A stretch of DNA of 60,427 bases from Crocinitomix algicola. Lineage in GTDB: Bacteria; Bacteroidota; Bacteroidia; Flavobacteriales_D; Crocinitomicaceae. Each line of letters opens with the position of its first letter. Within the stretch, counting starts at the first letter, position 1. The translations under genes were made by a program, and so were the position numbers. Location of the stretch: assembly GCF_001661595.2 (NCBI RefSeq), contig NZ_LYPF02000030.1, positions 1-60,427 of the forward strand. Reading direction: 5' to 3'. The notes under the pieces were generated by a model. The model saw only the letters and a program-made list of their open reading frames with translations. It ran no database searches and was not told the DNA's origin. Of the stretch, positions 27,353 through 35,585 are shown piece by piece.

Positions 27353-27424
27353 TAGCCCATAGGAGAATCGAACTCCTGTTTCCAGGATGAAAACCTGGCG
27401 TCCTAACCACTAGACGAATGGGCC
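27353..27424 (-). tRNA. tRNA-Glu (anticodon TTC), copy 2
   Basis: Same sequence and structure as the copy at 27226-27297, forming a tandem pair. It is the promoter-proximal copy: a well-formed Bacteroidetes promoter lies about 41 bp upstream. Confidence 0.95.
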
Positions 27425-27464
27425 AATACTTTAAATTCGAAATCGATTTTTCAAATTTGGAGTG

Positions 27465-27494
27465 CAAATATAAGTCTAATTTCTCTAACTGCAA
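27465..27494 (-). promoter_or_regulatory. Promoter of the tRNA-Glu pair
   Basis: On the minus strand TTG (27492-27494) and TATATTTG (27465-27472) are separated by 20 bp, matching the Bacteroidetes -33/-7 consensus TTG...TAnnTTTG. Transcription would start near 27459, giving a ~35-nt leader before the first tRNA. Confidence 0.65.
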
Positions 27495-27513
27495 GCAAAA
27501 AAATCACTTTTTT

Positions 27514-28218
27514 TTAAGTAATATTTTCTCTTGATTCAAACTTGAATCCTAATCGCTTGCCAGTCTTTAGTTTAGAGCTGTGATTTAAATTTCGTAAATC
27601 TTGTACAGTTGCTTTTTGCACCGCTTTATAAGGAGGAGTATAAAGGTCAAAATCTACTGCATGAATACTTAAACGGAGAATAATATCTTGTATAATTTCC
27701 TTGGAAAGTATCTGATGCATGAAATCTTTATAGATAAATCCTAGTTGTCCTTTGCCTTCAATTAAAAAATGACTTTCTCTGTTTATAAATATTCTACTGA
27801 TTAAATAACCAACATCATGAAGGCGATTGTATTCGTAGGAGTCAGCTAAAAAATTATAGACATTGATAATGCCACAGTAACCATTCATGGGGTTCTGTTG
27901 AACGTATGAAGTTCTTGAAGAGTAGGAGTTCGCATCGAGCTGAAAAATATTAGTATGCATAGAGAAAACAATAGCATCACTTCCGATATACAATTCAACA
28001 TCCGTGTCTCCCTTTTCAATAACCCTAAGTCGAACGCGGGCATCAGGAATGTCTTTACGAATTAATTCAACGCTTTCTTTTAGTTCGTCTTTGAATACTT
28101 TGAACCAATTTAAGGTGTTTTGATAAACATCGAGTTTAACACTTGTTTTATTGTTGAGGAGTTGCGATAAGTAGGTTCTTCCTTTATCCAAATGTTCTGC
28201 GAATTTTTTTTCATCCAT
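27514..28218 (-). CDS. Conserved hypothetical cytosolic protein
   Basis: About 234 residues, no signal peptide. The first ~50 residues are helical (MDEKKFAEHLDKGRTYLSQLL). The rest alternates strands and helices, with segments such as DTDVELYIGSDAIVFSMHTN and NPMNGYCGIINVYNFLADSYEYNR that look conserved-type but belong to no family I recognise. The ATG at 28218 lies one base after the proS stop and is preferred over the TTG at 28236. Coupling to proS suggests co-expression; function unknown. Confidence 0.75.
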   Translation of the reverse strand: MDEKKFAEHLDKGRTYLSQLLNNKTSVKLDVYQNTLNWFKVFKDELKESVELIRKDIPDARVRLRVIEKGDTDVELYIGSDAIVFSMHTNIFQLDANSYSSRTSYVQQNPMNGYCGIINVYNFLADSYEYNRLHDVGYLISRIFINRESHFLIEGKGQLGFIYKDFMHQILSKEIIQDIILRLSIHAVDFDLYTPPYKAVQKATVQDLRNLNHSSKLKTGKRLGFKFESRENIT

Positions 28219-28219
28219 A

Positions 28220-29698
28220 TTAGTAGGCTTTTGCAAAAATTACGCGTTGTTTTGATGGTTTTCCCGTGACCATACAAATTCCTTCTTCTTTTTCTCCATT
28301 TAACGGTATACAGCGAATAGTTGCTTTTGTTTCTTTTTGAATTAATTCTTCCGTCTCTACTGTTCCATCCCAATGAGCGAGGTAAAAACCAGGTTCATTT
28401 TCTATTTTAGTTTTAAATTCATCGTAAGAATCAATTTTTTGTGTTTGAGCTTCCATGCGTTGTTGAGCTTTAGCATAGATATTGTTTTGGATTTTTTCCA
28501 TTAAATCTACAACATGTTCAACAACATTATCAAGTGAAATTGATTCTTTTTCTTGCGTATCACGTCTTGCAACTTCGATTTGGTTTTTTTCTAAATCTCT
28601 AGCACCTACAGCAAGTCTAACGGGTACTCCTTTTGCCTCATATTCCGCAAATTTCCATCCTGGACGTTTTTGATCATCATCGTCAAATTTTACATTTAGT
28701 CCAGCTACGCGTAGGCTTTTTATAATTGGGTTAATTTTTTCTTGAATTAATGTCAATTGCTCCTCACCTTTAAATATAGGAACAATAGCGACATGAATTG
28801 GCGCTAATTTTGGTGGTAAAACGAGTCCTAAATCATCTGAATGCGACATAATAAGTGCCCCCATTAAACGAGTTGAAACTCCCCAAGATGTCGCCCAAAC
28901 ATGATCCTGTTTTCCCTCTTTGTCGGAGAATTTAACATCAAAGGCTTTTGCAAAGTTTTGACCTAAGAAATGAGACGTACCTGATTGAAGCGCTTTTCCA
29001 TCTTGCATCATAGCCTCAATGGTATACGTTTCTTCAGCACCTGCAAAGCGTTCACTTTCTGATTTTATACCTCTAACGACTGGCATTGCCATAAAGTTTT
29101 CCGCAAATTGCGCATAGACTTCAAGCATTTGTTCAGATTCTGCTACAGCTTCTTGTTTGGTTGCATGAGCAGTATGACCTTCTTGCCATAAAAATTCCGC
29201 TGTTCTCAAGAAAAGACGCGTTCGCATTTCCCAACGAACAACATTCGCCCATTGATTTATTAAAATCGGTAAATCACGATACGATTGAATCCATTTCTTA
29301 TAGGTATTCCAAATGATAGCCTCAGAAGTTGGACGAACGATTAATTCCTCTTCAAGTTTCGCTTCTGGATCTACAATAAGTTTACCTGGATTATCTTGAT
29401 CCGATTTTAAACGATAATGTGTCACGACCGCACATTCTTTGGCAAAACCTTCTGCATTTTTTTCTTCCGCTTCAAATAATTTTTTTGGCACAAACAATGG
29501 AAAATAAGCATTTTGGTGTCCCGTTTCTTTAAATTGACGGTCCAATTCCGCCTTAATATTCTCCCATATTGCAAAGCCATAAGGCTTAATTACCATGCAA
29601 CCTCTTACATCTGAATTTTCAGCAAGGTCGGCAGTTTTAATAATATCTAAGTACCACTTTGAATAATCTTCTTGGCGTGAAGTAATTTTTTCGGCCAT
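28220..29698 (-). CDS. proS: Prolyl-tRNA synthetase (archaeal/eukaryotic-type)
   Basis: Charges tRNA-Pro. 492 residues from the ATG at 29698. It is the short ProS type without an editing insertion: class II motif 2 around [26 protein letters not shown], motif 3 with [12 protein letters not shown], the anticodon-binding domain (~290-400), and a C-terminal zinc-like/Y-ending domain (final residues AKAY) characteristic of this type. The reading frame continues 39 bp upstream to 29737, but a well-formed promoter at 29735-29765 would place that codon upstream of the transcript start. It precedes the unknown gene at 27514 with a 1-bp gap. Confidence 0.96.
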   Translation of the reverse strand: MAEKITSRQEDYSKWYLDIIKTADLAENSDVRGCMVIKPYGFAIWENIKAELDRQFKETGHQNAYFPLFVPKKLFEAEEKNAEGFAKECAVVTHYRLKSDQDNPGKLIVDPEAKLEEELIVRPTSEAIIWNTYKKWIQSYRDLPILINQWANVVRWEMRTRLFLRTAEFLWQEGHTAHATKQEAVAESEQMLEVYAQFAENFMAMPVVRGIKSESERFAGAEETYTIEAMMQDGKALQSGTSHFLGQNFAKAFDVKFSDKEGKQDHVWATSWGVSTRLMGALIMSHSDDLGLVLPPKLAPIHVAIVPIFKGEEQLTLIQEKINPIIKSLRVAGLNVKFDDDDQKRPGWKFAEYEAKGVPVRLAVGARDLEKNQIEVARRDTQEKESISLDNVVEHVVDLMEKIQNNIYAKAQQRMEAQTQKIDSYDEFKTKIENEPGFYLAHWDGTVETEELIQKETKATIRCIPLNGEKEEGICMVTGKPSKQRVIFAKAY

Positions 29699-29734
29699 TT
29701 TTGGTATAATTTTTGTATCTTTTGTATTTGAAAA

Positions 29735-29765
29735 CAAATGTAATTATAAGTTTCATCCATTCCAA
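29735..29765 (-). promoter_or_regulatory. Promoter of proS
   Basis: On the minus strand TTG (29763-29765), 20 bp, then TACATTTG (29735-29742), matching the Bacteroidetes consensus. The predicted start site near 29729 gives a ~30-nt leader to the ATG at 29698 and rules out a start at 29737. Confidence 0.65.
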
Positions 29766-29776
29766 TCGATAAAGCT

Positions 29777-31285
29777 ATGAAAAATTTAAAATATCTAATA
29801 CCTCTAATTGTTTTGACCTCATGTATAGGGACAAAAGAAGTCTATGATGATGTCTATTCAAAAGTTGAAGTTGTGCAACCTGAGGTGAAGGCAAACGAAG
29901 ATTTAGGCTACGCGGACTATGTTAAAAATAGCGAGTCGAAATATCAAGTAGAAGTGGACAGTAGTGCTTTTCAGTCGAATAATGCAAGTTATATGAATGG
30001 ATATAATAGCTACAATACCAATTCAGGTGATATTAATATTTATAATAATTCGAATGACTATGGTCGTTACAATAATGGTCCAGCGCCATGGTCAGATTAT
30101 TCGGTTTATTATACCAATAATTATTACTGGGGATTCAATAATTATTCCTATTCGCCTTGGGGATGGAGGTATAGACCGTATCGAAACTGCATAGGATTTG
30201 GTTATGGATACGGTAATTTTTATGGTTATAATGGAGGATGGCACAGTCCTTATTATGGATGGAATATTCCGTATTATGGTCCGTATGGTCATGGATTTTA
30301 TGATCCTTATTTTATGGGGTATGGACATCCTTATTATGGTTATGGCTACGGCTACGGTTATTTTGGGAATGGTTATTATAGTAATCCTTATGGCGGCGGC
30401 GATGGCGGTCATGTTGTGGCGAGTAACAATAATCATCATTATGGACACCGTAGAAGTGCGACTTCGACTTCGTCCAATACTTCCACCTATGAGCACACAG
30501 TAATGTCTCAGGTAGATCAACCAAAGGGTTCGAGTAAGCCGTTTGACGCTTACTCTTCGGCTAAGGCGACTGTAGCCAAGAATCCAAATTTTGTATCAAG
30601 TACGGTTGAAAAAAAAGAAAAACCATCGAATACATTTAATGGCGCTCAAGTTTTAGAAGGCGATAAAGGGCTCAGTGGAAAGGTTGATGGACGGACAGTT
30701 AAAGGAAGTGGTAATACGGTTTATAATGATTATACTTCAACGAAAGTGAATCGAACAAATGCAGCAGCATCTAACAATACCACTAATTCGCGAAACGAAG
30801 GAAATAATTTTATGCATCTTGGTGCAGAATCTACAGGGACAAATACAGGTATAAACGGAACGACACGAAATGAAAATTTTCGTCCAACAAATTCTGCTAC
30901 ATCGAATAATAATATCTCAGCAAAACCTGCAACAAACAGGTTTAGTTCAAATTCGGGCGTAAATCAATCTTATTCAGGATATAGTCAGCCAAAAACTGGT
31001 ACGAATGGAGTGAGTACTGCAAAAAAATACACGCGTACGAATGGAACTAGTAATGGGAATCAAAATTATCGATCAAATAGCACTTCCCGTTCTAATTCCA
31101 ACACTTACTCCAAACCATCATCAACGAATCGTTCATCAAATACTAGAACATATAATACGTCAAATTCGAATAGAAATACAAATGCTACTTATCAAAACAG
31201 GTCGAGTTCTAGTTCTAGAAGTAGTTCAACTAGATCATCATCATCAAGTAGCAGTCGATCATCATCTACATCAAGAAGGAGATAG
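29777..31285 (+). CDS. Low-complexity Gly/Tyr/Asn/Ser-rich lipoprotein
   Basis: 502 residues with lipobox IVLTSCIG at ~16, then an acidic stretch. Residues ~70-220 are dominated by Y, G, N and W in short repeats (YGYGYGYF-like). Residues ~220-480 are rich in S, T and N, and the end is SSSRSSSTSRRR. The composition suggests a disordered, surface-exposed or matrix-forming protein; similar lipoproteins occur across Flavobacteriales with no assigned function. The apparent frames on the other strand and in other phases here are by-products of this biased sequence. It is followed 67 bp later by an outer-membrane beta-barrel gene. Confidence 0.8.
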   Translation: MKNLKYLIPLIVLTSCIGTKEVYDDVYSKVEVVQPEVKANEDLGYADYVKNSESKYQVEVDSSAFQSNNASYMNGYNSYNTNSGDINIYNNSNDYGRYNNGPAPWSDYSVYYTNNYYWGFNNYSYSPWGWRYRPYRNCIGFGYGYGNFYGYNGGWHSPYYGWNIPYYGPYGHGFYDPYFMGYGHPYYGYGYGYGYFGNGYYSNPYGGGDGGHVVASNNNHHYGHRRSATSTSSNTSTYEHTVMSQVDQPKGSSKPFDAYSSAKATVAKNPNFVSSTVEKKEKPSNTFNGAQVLEGDKGLSGKVDGRTVKGSGNTVYNDYTSTKVNRTNAAASNNTTNSRNEGNNFMHLGAESTGTNTGINGTTRNENFRPTNSATSNNNISAKPATNRFSSNSGVNQSYSGYSQPKTGTNGVSTAKKYTRTNGTSNGNQNYRSNSTSRSNSNTYSKPSSTNRSSNTRTYNTSNSNRNTNATYQNRSSSSSRSSSTRSSSSSSSRSSSTSRRR

Positions 31286-31352
31286 ATACCCGATAATGAA
31301 AAAATGATTTACCTGTAGTTGCTCGTAATTTGCGACTTCAAAAGCTAGTGAT

Positions 31353-32822
31353 ATGAATAAAATTTCAATAATAATAATCTTGTTGATGAGTACAACAATA
31401 GGGTACGCTCAAAATGAAGAGGATGCATTGCGTTATTCTGAGATATATTTTGATGGAACAGCGAGAAGTACTGCGATGGCTGGAGCGATGGGTGCTTTAG
31501 GAGGAGATTTTAGTGCTGTGATGCAAAATCCCGCAAGTTTGGCTCGAATCAGAAAGTCTAATTTTTCAGCAACGTTTAACCTTGAAAACCCACGAACTAC
31601 TGCAAATTATTATGGGGCAAATACTAATGATAGAGGGGTGGCTGGCAATTTCAGTAATTTATCTTATGTGAAAGCTTATGAATTGGACCCTAAAAAATTT
31701 AATAATTGGTATAGCGTTCAATTAGGTATGGGGATGACAAGAGTAAAATCATTCCAACAACGTTCTCGTTACAAAGGGACAGCAGATTCGTCAATTGTTC
31801 ATTCTTTTATTAATGAGGCAAATGGTACACCAGATAGTTTAATCTATGATTTTTTTCCCTTTACAGCAGGACTAGCTTACGATGTATTTGCCATGGATCC
31901 TGCTCCTGGAAATCAATACGTCACAGACTTTACTTCAGGACAAGCCATTCATGATCGGACTATCACTAATAAAGGAGGTATGAATACTTATAGTTTTAGT
32001 TTAAGTGGGAATTATGGGAATAAAGTTTATGTGGGAGGTGCAATAAATTTCACCAAAGTAAACTATAATAGCCAGTTTCAACATATAGAAAGTTATACAG
32101 ATACAGCTCTTTGGTTACAAAGAATTAATTATACAGGAGAGTTAGATATAGAGGGATGGGGATATAATGCAAGGTTTGGATTTGTCTATTTACCTGTTGA
32201 ATGGTTAAGCGTTGGCTTATCAGGTCAATTGCCAACACTATTTAATCTATCAGATAGTTGGACCAATAATATGACCTCAATGACTGATGATGGGGAGAAA
32301 TTTGTGGATCCTGAATATGTTCCAACAGGTTCTTTTGATTATCGTATTACTACGCCGGCTCGAGCAAATCTTTCCATTGGAGCTATAATGTGGGAGCTAG
32401 GTTCGATTGGTTTAGATATTGAATATGTTGATTATGGGAAATCAATTTTAGCTTCGAAACGATATAGTGATGCACCGTATTCTTTTGATTTAGAGAACAG
32501 TCAAGTGGCAAATCTTTATAAGTCAACTTTAAACTACAAATTAGGCGTTGAAGGGCGTTTAAGTAAACAATCATATATTCGAGGAGGTATTGCTTATTAC
32601 AGTTCACCTTATGTTGATGGAAAAGGAAATGCGGCTTCACCAACTATTTTTTATACGGGGGGATTAGGGTATAATTGGGGTAAGGTATATGCTGATTTTG
32701 CAACTGTTTTATTGTCAAAAAAAACAAATTACTATGCATATGATCCTACTATGAATGGTAGTCGTGCGGCATTTGATATTTCAAATTATTCATTTAAATT
32801 TTCTGTAGGATTTAGGTTTTAA
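31353..32822 (+). CDS. Outer-membrane beta-barrel protein (FadL/OmpP1-like)
   Basis: 489 residues with a signal peptide (ending IGYAQ). The early segment DGTARSTAMAGAMGALGGDFSAVMQNPASLA is characteristic of FadL/OmpP1-like Bacteroidetes transport proteins. Many amphipathic strands follow, and the protein ends in a C-terminal aromatic (FSVGFRF), as outer-membrane barrels do. It probably transports a hydrophobic compound; the substrate is unknown. Confidence 0.88.
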   Translation: MNKISIIIILLMSTTIGYAQNEEDALRYSEIYFDGTARSTAMAGAMGALGGDFSAVMQNPASLARIRKSNFSATFNLENPRTTANYYGANTNDRGVAGNFSNLSYVKAYELDPKKFNNWYSVQLGMGMTRVKSFQQRSRYKGTADSSIVHSFINEANGTPDSLIYDFFPFTAGLAYDVFAMDPAPGNQYVTDFTSGQAIHDRTITNKGGMNTYSFSLSGNYGNKVYVGGAINFTKVNYNSQFQHIESYTDTALWLQRINYTGELDIEGWGYNARFGFVYLPVEWLSVGLSGQLPTLFNLSDSWTNNMTSMTDDGEKFVDPEYVPTGSFDYRITTPARANLSIGAIMWELGSIGLDIEYVDYGKSILASKRYSDAPYSFDLENSQVANLYKSTLNYKLGVEGRLSKQSYIRGGIAYYSSPYVDGKGNAASPTIFYTGGLGYNWGKVYADFATVLLSKKTNYYAYDPTMNGSRAAFDISNYSFKFSVGFRF

Positions 32823-32826
32823 AAAA

Positions 32827-32853
32827 AAATCGCACCATTAAATGATGCGATTT
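32827..32853. terminator. Bidirectional terminator between the barrel gene and T9SS paralogue 1
   Basis: AAATCGCA (32827-32834) pairs with TGCGATTT (32846-32853). An A-run lies before it, which is a T-run on the minus strand. It serves the convergent genes ending at 32822 and 32864. Confidence 0.75.
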
Positions 32854-32863
32854 ATAAGCATAA

Positions 32864-34030
32864 TTATTGAACAATTAATTTTTGTTTTGTTGAGCGATTC
32901 CCTTGTTCCAATGAAATAATATAAATTCCCTGATCGAGGTTTTCAAGCTCCAAATTGATTGTATTATATCCAGCTCCATTAAAAATGACTTGACCTTTTA
33001 AGTCTATGAGCTGATAATTAAAGTTCCCTTTCAACGCTATAGTTACATGATTATTATTTACAGGATTTGGATAGATGTTCACATCCAGTTCATACTCGTT
33101 AATTGAGCTATCGTCTACCTCCTTAGCACTGTAAAATGCTTCCCGGTTAAATACTGTTTCAAATGAAAATGTTTTAGCACTTGCTTTACCTGGAGGAAAA
33201 TCACCCGCATAGTAGGATAGTCCGAAGGCTTGATCTGAAAGAGCGGAACTTCCTTCTTCAACGTTTAATCCATCCAAACCATGCCACATAACTCGCCCAT
33301 TTCTATTGCTAAACCCGCCAAAGAACCCTTTCCATTCCGGGCCATATGCATTAAAAATAAGTTCTGCTACCCAATCACCTTCACTTATCGCACTGATGAT
33401 GACAGAGTCATCCGACATGCCGCTTTGAGATTCTATTGTGTTTAATGTAGCAAATCCCCAGTCAAGATCTTGATTGTTATCGGCATCTATATTTCTGTAA
33501 TAATAAGTGTTCGAAATTGTTTCAGGTCCAAGATTTGCTAAACTAACTGTTGTGGTATAAAAATGCTCGTCTTTTTTTAGTGAATAAGTTACAGCTATCT
33601 TGAGGCTATCAACCATTCCTTCCCACATAATTATTGTAGAATCTAAATTGTCAACAACATCGATTATTTCTCCAGGAATTTCGTTCAGTCCAACAGCGTT
33701 ATTTCCGTATTCACGCTCTCCGCCAAGTATGGTAAAAGTCAAACCGAAGCCATTTTCTTTTACTCCAGGCATGTAAAAGTCTCCGTTATATTCAATCCAA
33801 CCATCTCCTTTTGGGTTGGATACAAATCCTAGTTGACCGAATCCGTCTCGATCATGTGTTGGGATGGAGTCTACCAGGTTAGCCCCTTCATAGCCGTTAG
33901 CATTAATGCCAATTTCAACATAGTCACCAATCATAAACGCTTTATCACCTGACCATTGAGCGATTAGGCTTGAGTTCATGAATAAGGTTGAGATTATAAA
34001 AAACGAAAATTTGAGTTTATTTGTTTTCAT
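32864..34030 (-). CDS. T9SS type A sorting-domain protein, paralogue 1
   Basis: 388 residues: signal peptide, a ~290-residue beta-rich domain (MIGDYVEIGINANGYEGAN near the start, VNPTG-like turns, and YYYRNIDADNNQDLDWGF mid-protein), then the ~75-residue C-terminal sorting domain (YPNPVNNN near 318, DLKGQV, LENLDQGIYIISLE, final KQKLIVQ). It should be exported by the type IX system and anchored on the cell surface. Its 388-residue tandem paralogue lies 193 bp upstream. Confidence 0.88.
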   Translation of the reverse strand: MKTNKLKFSFFIISTLFMNSSLIAQWSGDKAFMIGDYVEIGINANGYEGANLVDSIPTHDRDGFGQLGFVSNPKGDGWIEYNGDFYMPGVKENGFGLTFTILGGEREYGNNAVGLNEIPGEIIDVVDNLDSTIIMWEGMVDSLKIAVTYSLKKDEHFYTTTVSLANLGPETISNTYYYRNIDADNNQDLDWGFATLNTIESQSGMSDDSVIISAISEGDWVAELIFNAYGPEWKGFFGGFSNRNGRVMWHGLDGLNVEEGSSALSDQAFGLSYYAGDFPPGKASAKTFSFETVFNREAFYSAKEVDDSSINEYELDVNIYPNPVNNNHVTIALKGNFNYQLIDLKGQVIFNGAGYNTINLELENLDQGIYIISLEQGNRSTKQKLIVQ

Positions 34031-34174
34031 AGTTATTTAATTAGGTTTATTATTGAATCATATAATTAGCAGAAGATCCATGGAAGTTTTGATTTTCAGA
34101 AAGATAAGTAAAAACATTGAAATAATACTTGTTTTTTAATCTAAAAATTTGTTCTACAGGTGTTTACAAAAAAA

Positions 34175-34198
34175 AATCGCACCCAATAAGATGCGATT
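34175..34198 (-). terminator. Terminator of T9SS paralogue 2
   Basis: AATCGCA (34175-34181) pairs with TGCGATT (34192-34198); on the minus strand a T-run follows. It is nearly the same hairpin as at 32827-32853, showing that the gene and its terminator were duplicated together. Confidence 0.7.
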
Positions 34199-34222
34199 CC
34201 TTTGAATTATTAAGCATTGGTA

Positions 34223-35389
34223 TTATTGAAGAATAATTTTTTGTTTCGCTATTTTTTCTTCTTGTTGAATGTGAATGATGTAAATGCCATTGTCGAGTGC
34301 ATTGAGGTCCAGCTTTTTGACATTGTTTCCATACCCCGTCTTAACAAGTTTTCCACTTGCATCAATGATTTGATATTCAAAATTACCGTCAACAGTTATT
34401 GTCGTTGTTTTGTTTTCTGTTGGGTTAGGAAAGAGTTTAAAGTCTAGGTTGTATTCATTGATTCCACTATCGTCCTCTTCCATAGCTGCATAAAATTCTT
34501 CTCTATTGAATACAGTTTCGAAAGAGAATACATCACTCCCTGCCTTACCGGGAGCCAGCGTTCCTACTTTATAAGCAAGTCCAATAGCTTGATCAGCAGT
34601 GTTGGAATAACCTTCATCTACATTTATACTCGCGGTTCCATTCCACATTGCGCTGCCGTTTCTATTAGAGAATCCTCCTGTAAAACCACGCCAATTAGCT
34701 CCATAAGTATGAAAAACCATCTCTGACAACCATGTCACATCGCTTACTGCGCTTACACGAACTGTATCGTCGGACATGCCAGCTTGTGTTTCAATTGTGT
34801 TTGTGGTAGCAAACCCCCATGCAATGTCCTGATTATTATCGGGGTCAAGCGTTCGGTAGTAATACATGTCAGTGAAGGTTTCAGTACCAACATTTGTTAT
34901 GCTAATTTTTGTGGAATAGCTATGTTGATCTTTTTGCAGTTCGTACATCACATCAATCTCCAAATCATCAATGGTTCCTTCCCAAATGACTATAGTTGAA
35001 TCAACATTATCTATAACAGATGTGATTGATCCAGGTATATCTGCTAGCCCCATTGCATTATTTGCACGATGATACGTGGAGTCAAGTAAAGTGTAGGTAA
35101 GTCCGAAACCATTTTCTGGACTCCCGGGTAAATAAAAATCACCGTCATAATTTATCCAACCATCAGCTTGAGGATTAGCTACAAAACCTAGTTTTCCAGT
35201 AAATCCTCTCGCATGCGTAGGAATGGTATCAACCAATTCCGCACCTTCGTATCCGGATGGGTTAATTCCAATTTCAACAAAATCTCCAATCATAAAGGCG
35301 CGATCGTCTACTAATTGAGCCTTTAAACTTGTCCCAAAAAAGACAGCTGTAACTGTAAATAGAGACAATTTTAGTCTGTTTCTTTTCAT
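34223..35389 (-). CDS. T9SS type A sorting-domain protein, paralogue 2
   Basis: 388 residues, the same length and domain plan as the gene at 32864-34030, and alignable end to end. It has a signal peptide, MIGDFVEIGINPSGYEGAE, the central YYYRTLDPDNNQDIAWGF, FETVFNREEFY, and the C-terminal sorting domain with FPNPTENK and the ending KQKIILQ. It is expected to be secreted and cell-surface anchored. The function of the N-terminal domain is unknown. Bases 35390-35585 upstream hold no gene. Confidence 0.88.
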   Translation of the reverse strand: MKRNRLKLSLFTVTAVFFGTSLKAQLVDDRAFMIGDFVEIGINPSGYEGAELVDTIPTHARGFTGKLGFVANPQADGWINYDGDFYLPGSPENGFGLTYTLLDSTYHRANNAMGLADIPGSITSVIDNVDSTIVIWEGTIDDLEIDVMYELQKDQHSYSTKISITNVGTETFTDMYYYRTLDPDNNQDIAWGFATTNTIETQAGMSDDTVRVSAVSDVTWLSEMVFHTYGANWRGFTGGFSNRNGSAMWNGTASINVDEGYSNTADQAIGLAYKVGTLAPGKAGSDVFSFETVFNREEFYAAMEEDDSGINEYNLDFKLFPNPTENKTTTITVDGNFEYQIIDASGKLVKTGYGNNVKKLDLNALDNGIYIIHIQQEEKIAKQKIILQ

Positions 35390-35585
35390 ACTACTTATTT
35401 TAATTTAAAATGTTAGGTTCAGAAGATTAATACAAAACATTTATAGTATTAACAGCGAAAAAGACTTTTATTTTGCTGTTAATTAGGTAAGTTGCGGTTA
35501 TGTTAAAAACGATTCTGACGGTTAAAGGTTGCATTAGATTTATGTTTAACGTTTTGTTAGTCAAATCGTTAAAAATAAAACAAGT

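Noticed and set aside
30092-30524. Long open frames on both strands inside the low-complexity lipoprotein gene
   Set aside because: They are produced by the repeated codon usage of the Y/G/N-rich gene and have Met/Ile-rich improbable composition and no start context.
30401-31285. Possible tandem DNA repeat or CRISPR in the Ser/Asn-rich region
   Set aside because: Repeats are at the level of biased amino-acid composition without regular spacing or spacers.
34217-34447. Plus-strand open frame opposite the T9SS paralogue
   Set aside because: It lies fully inside the sorting-domain coding sequence on the other strand and has shadow composition.
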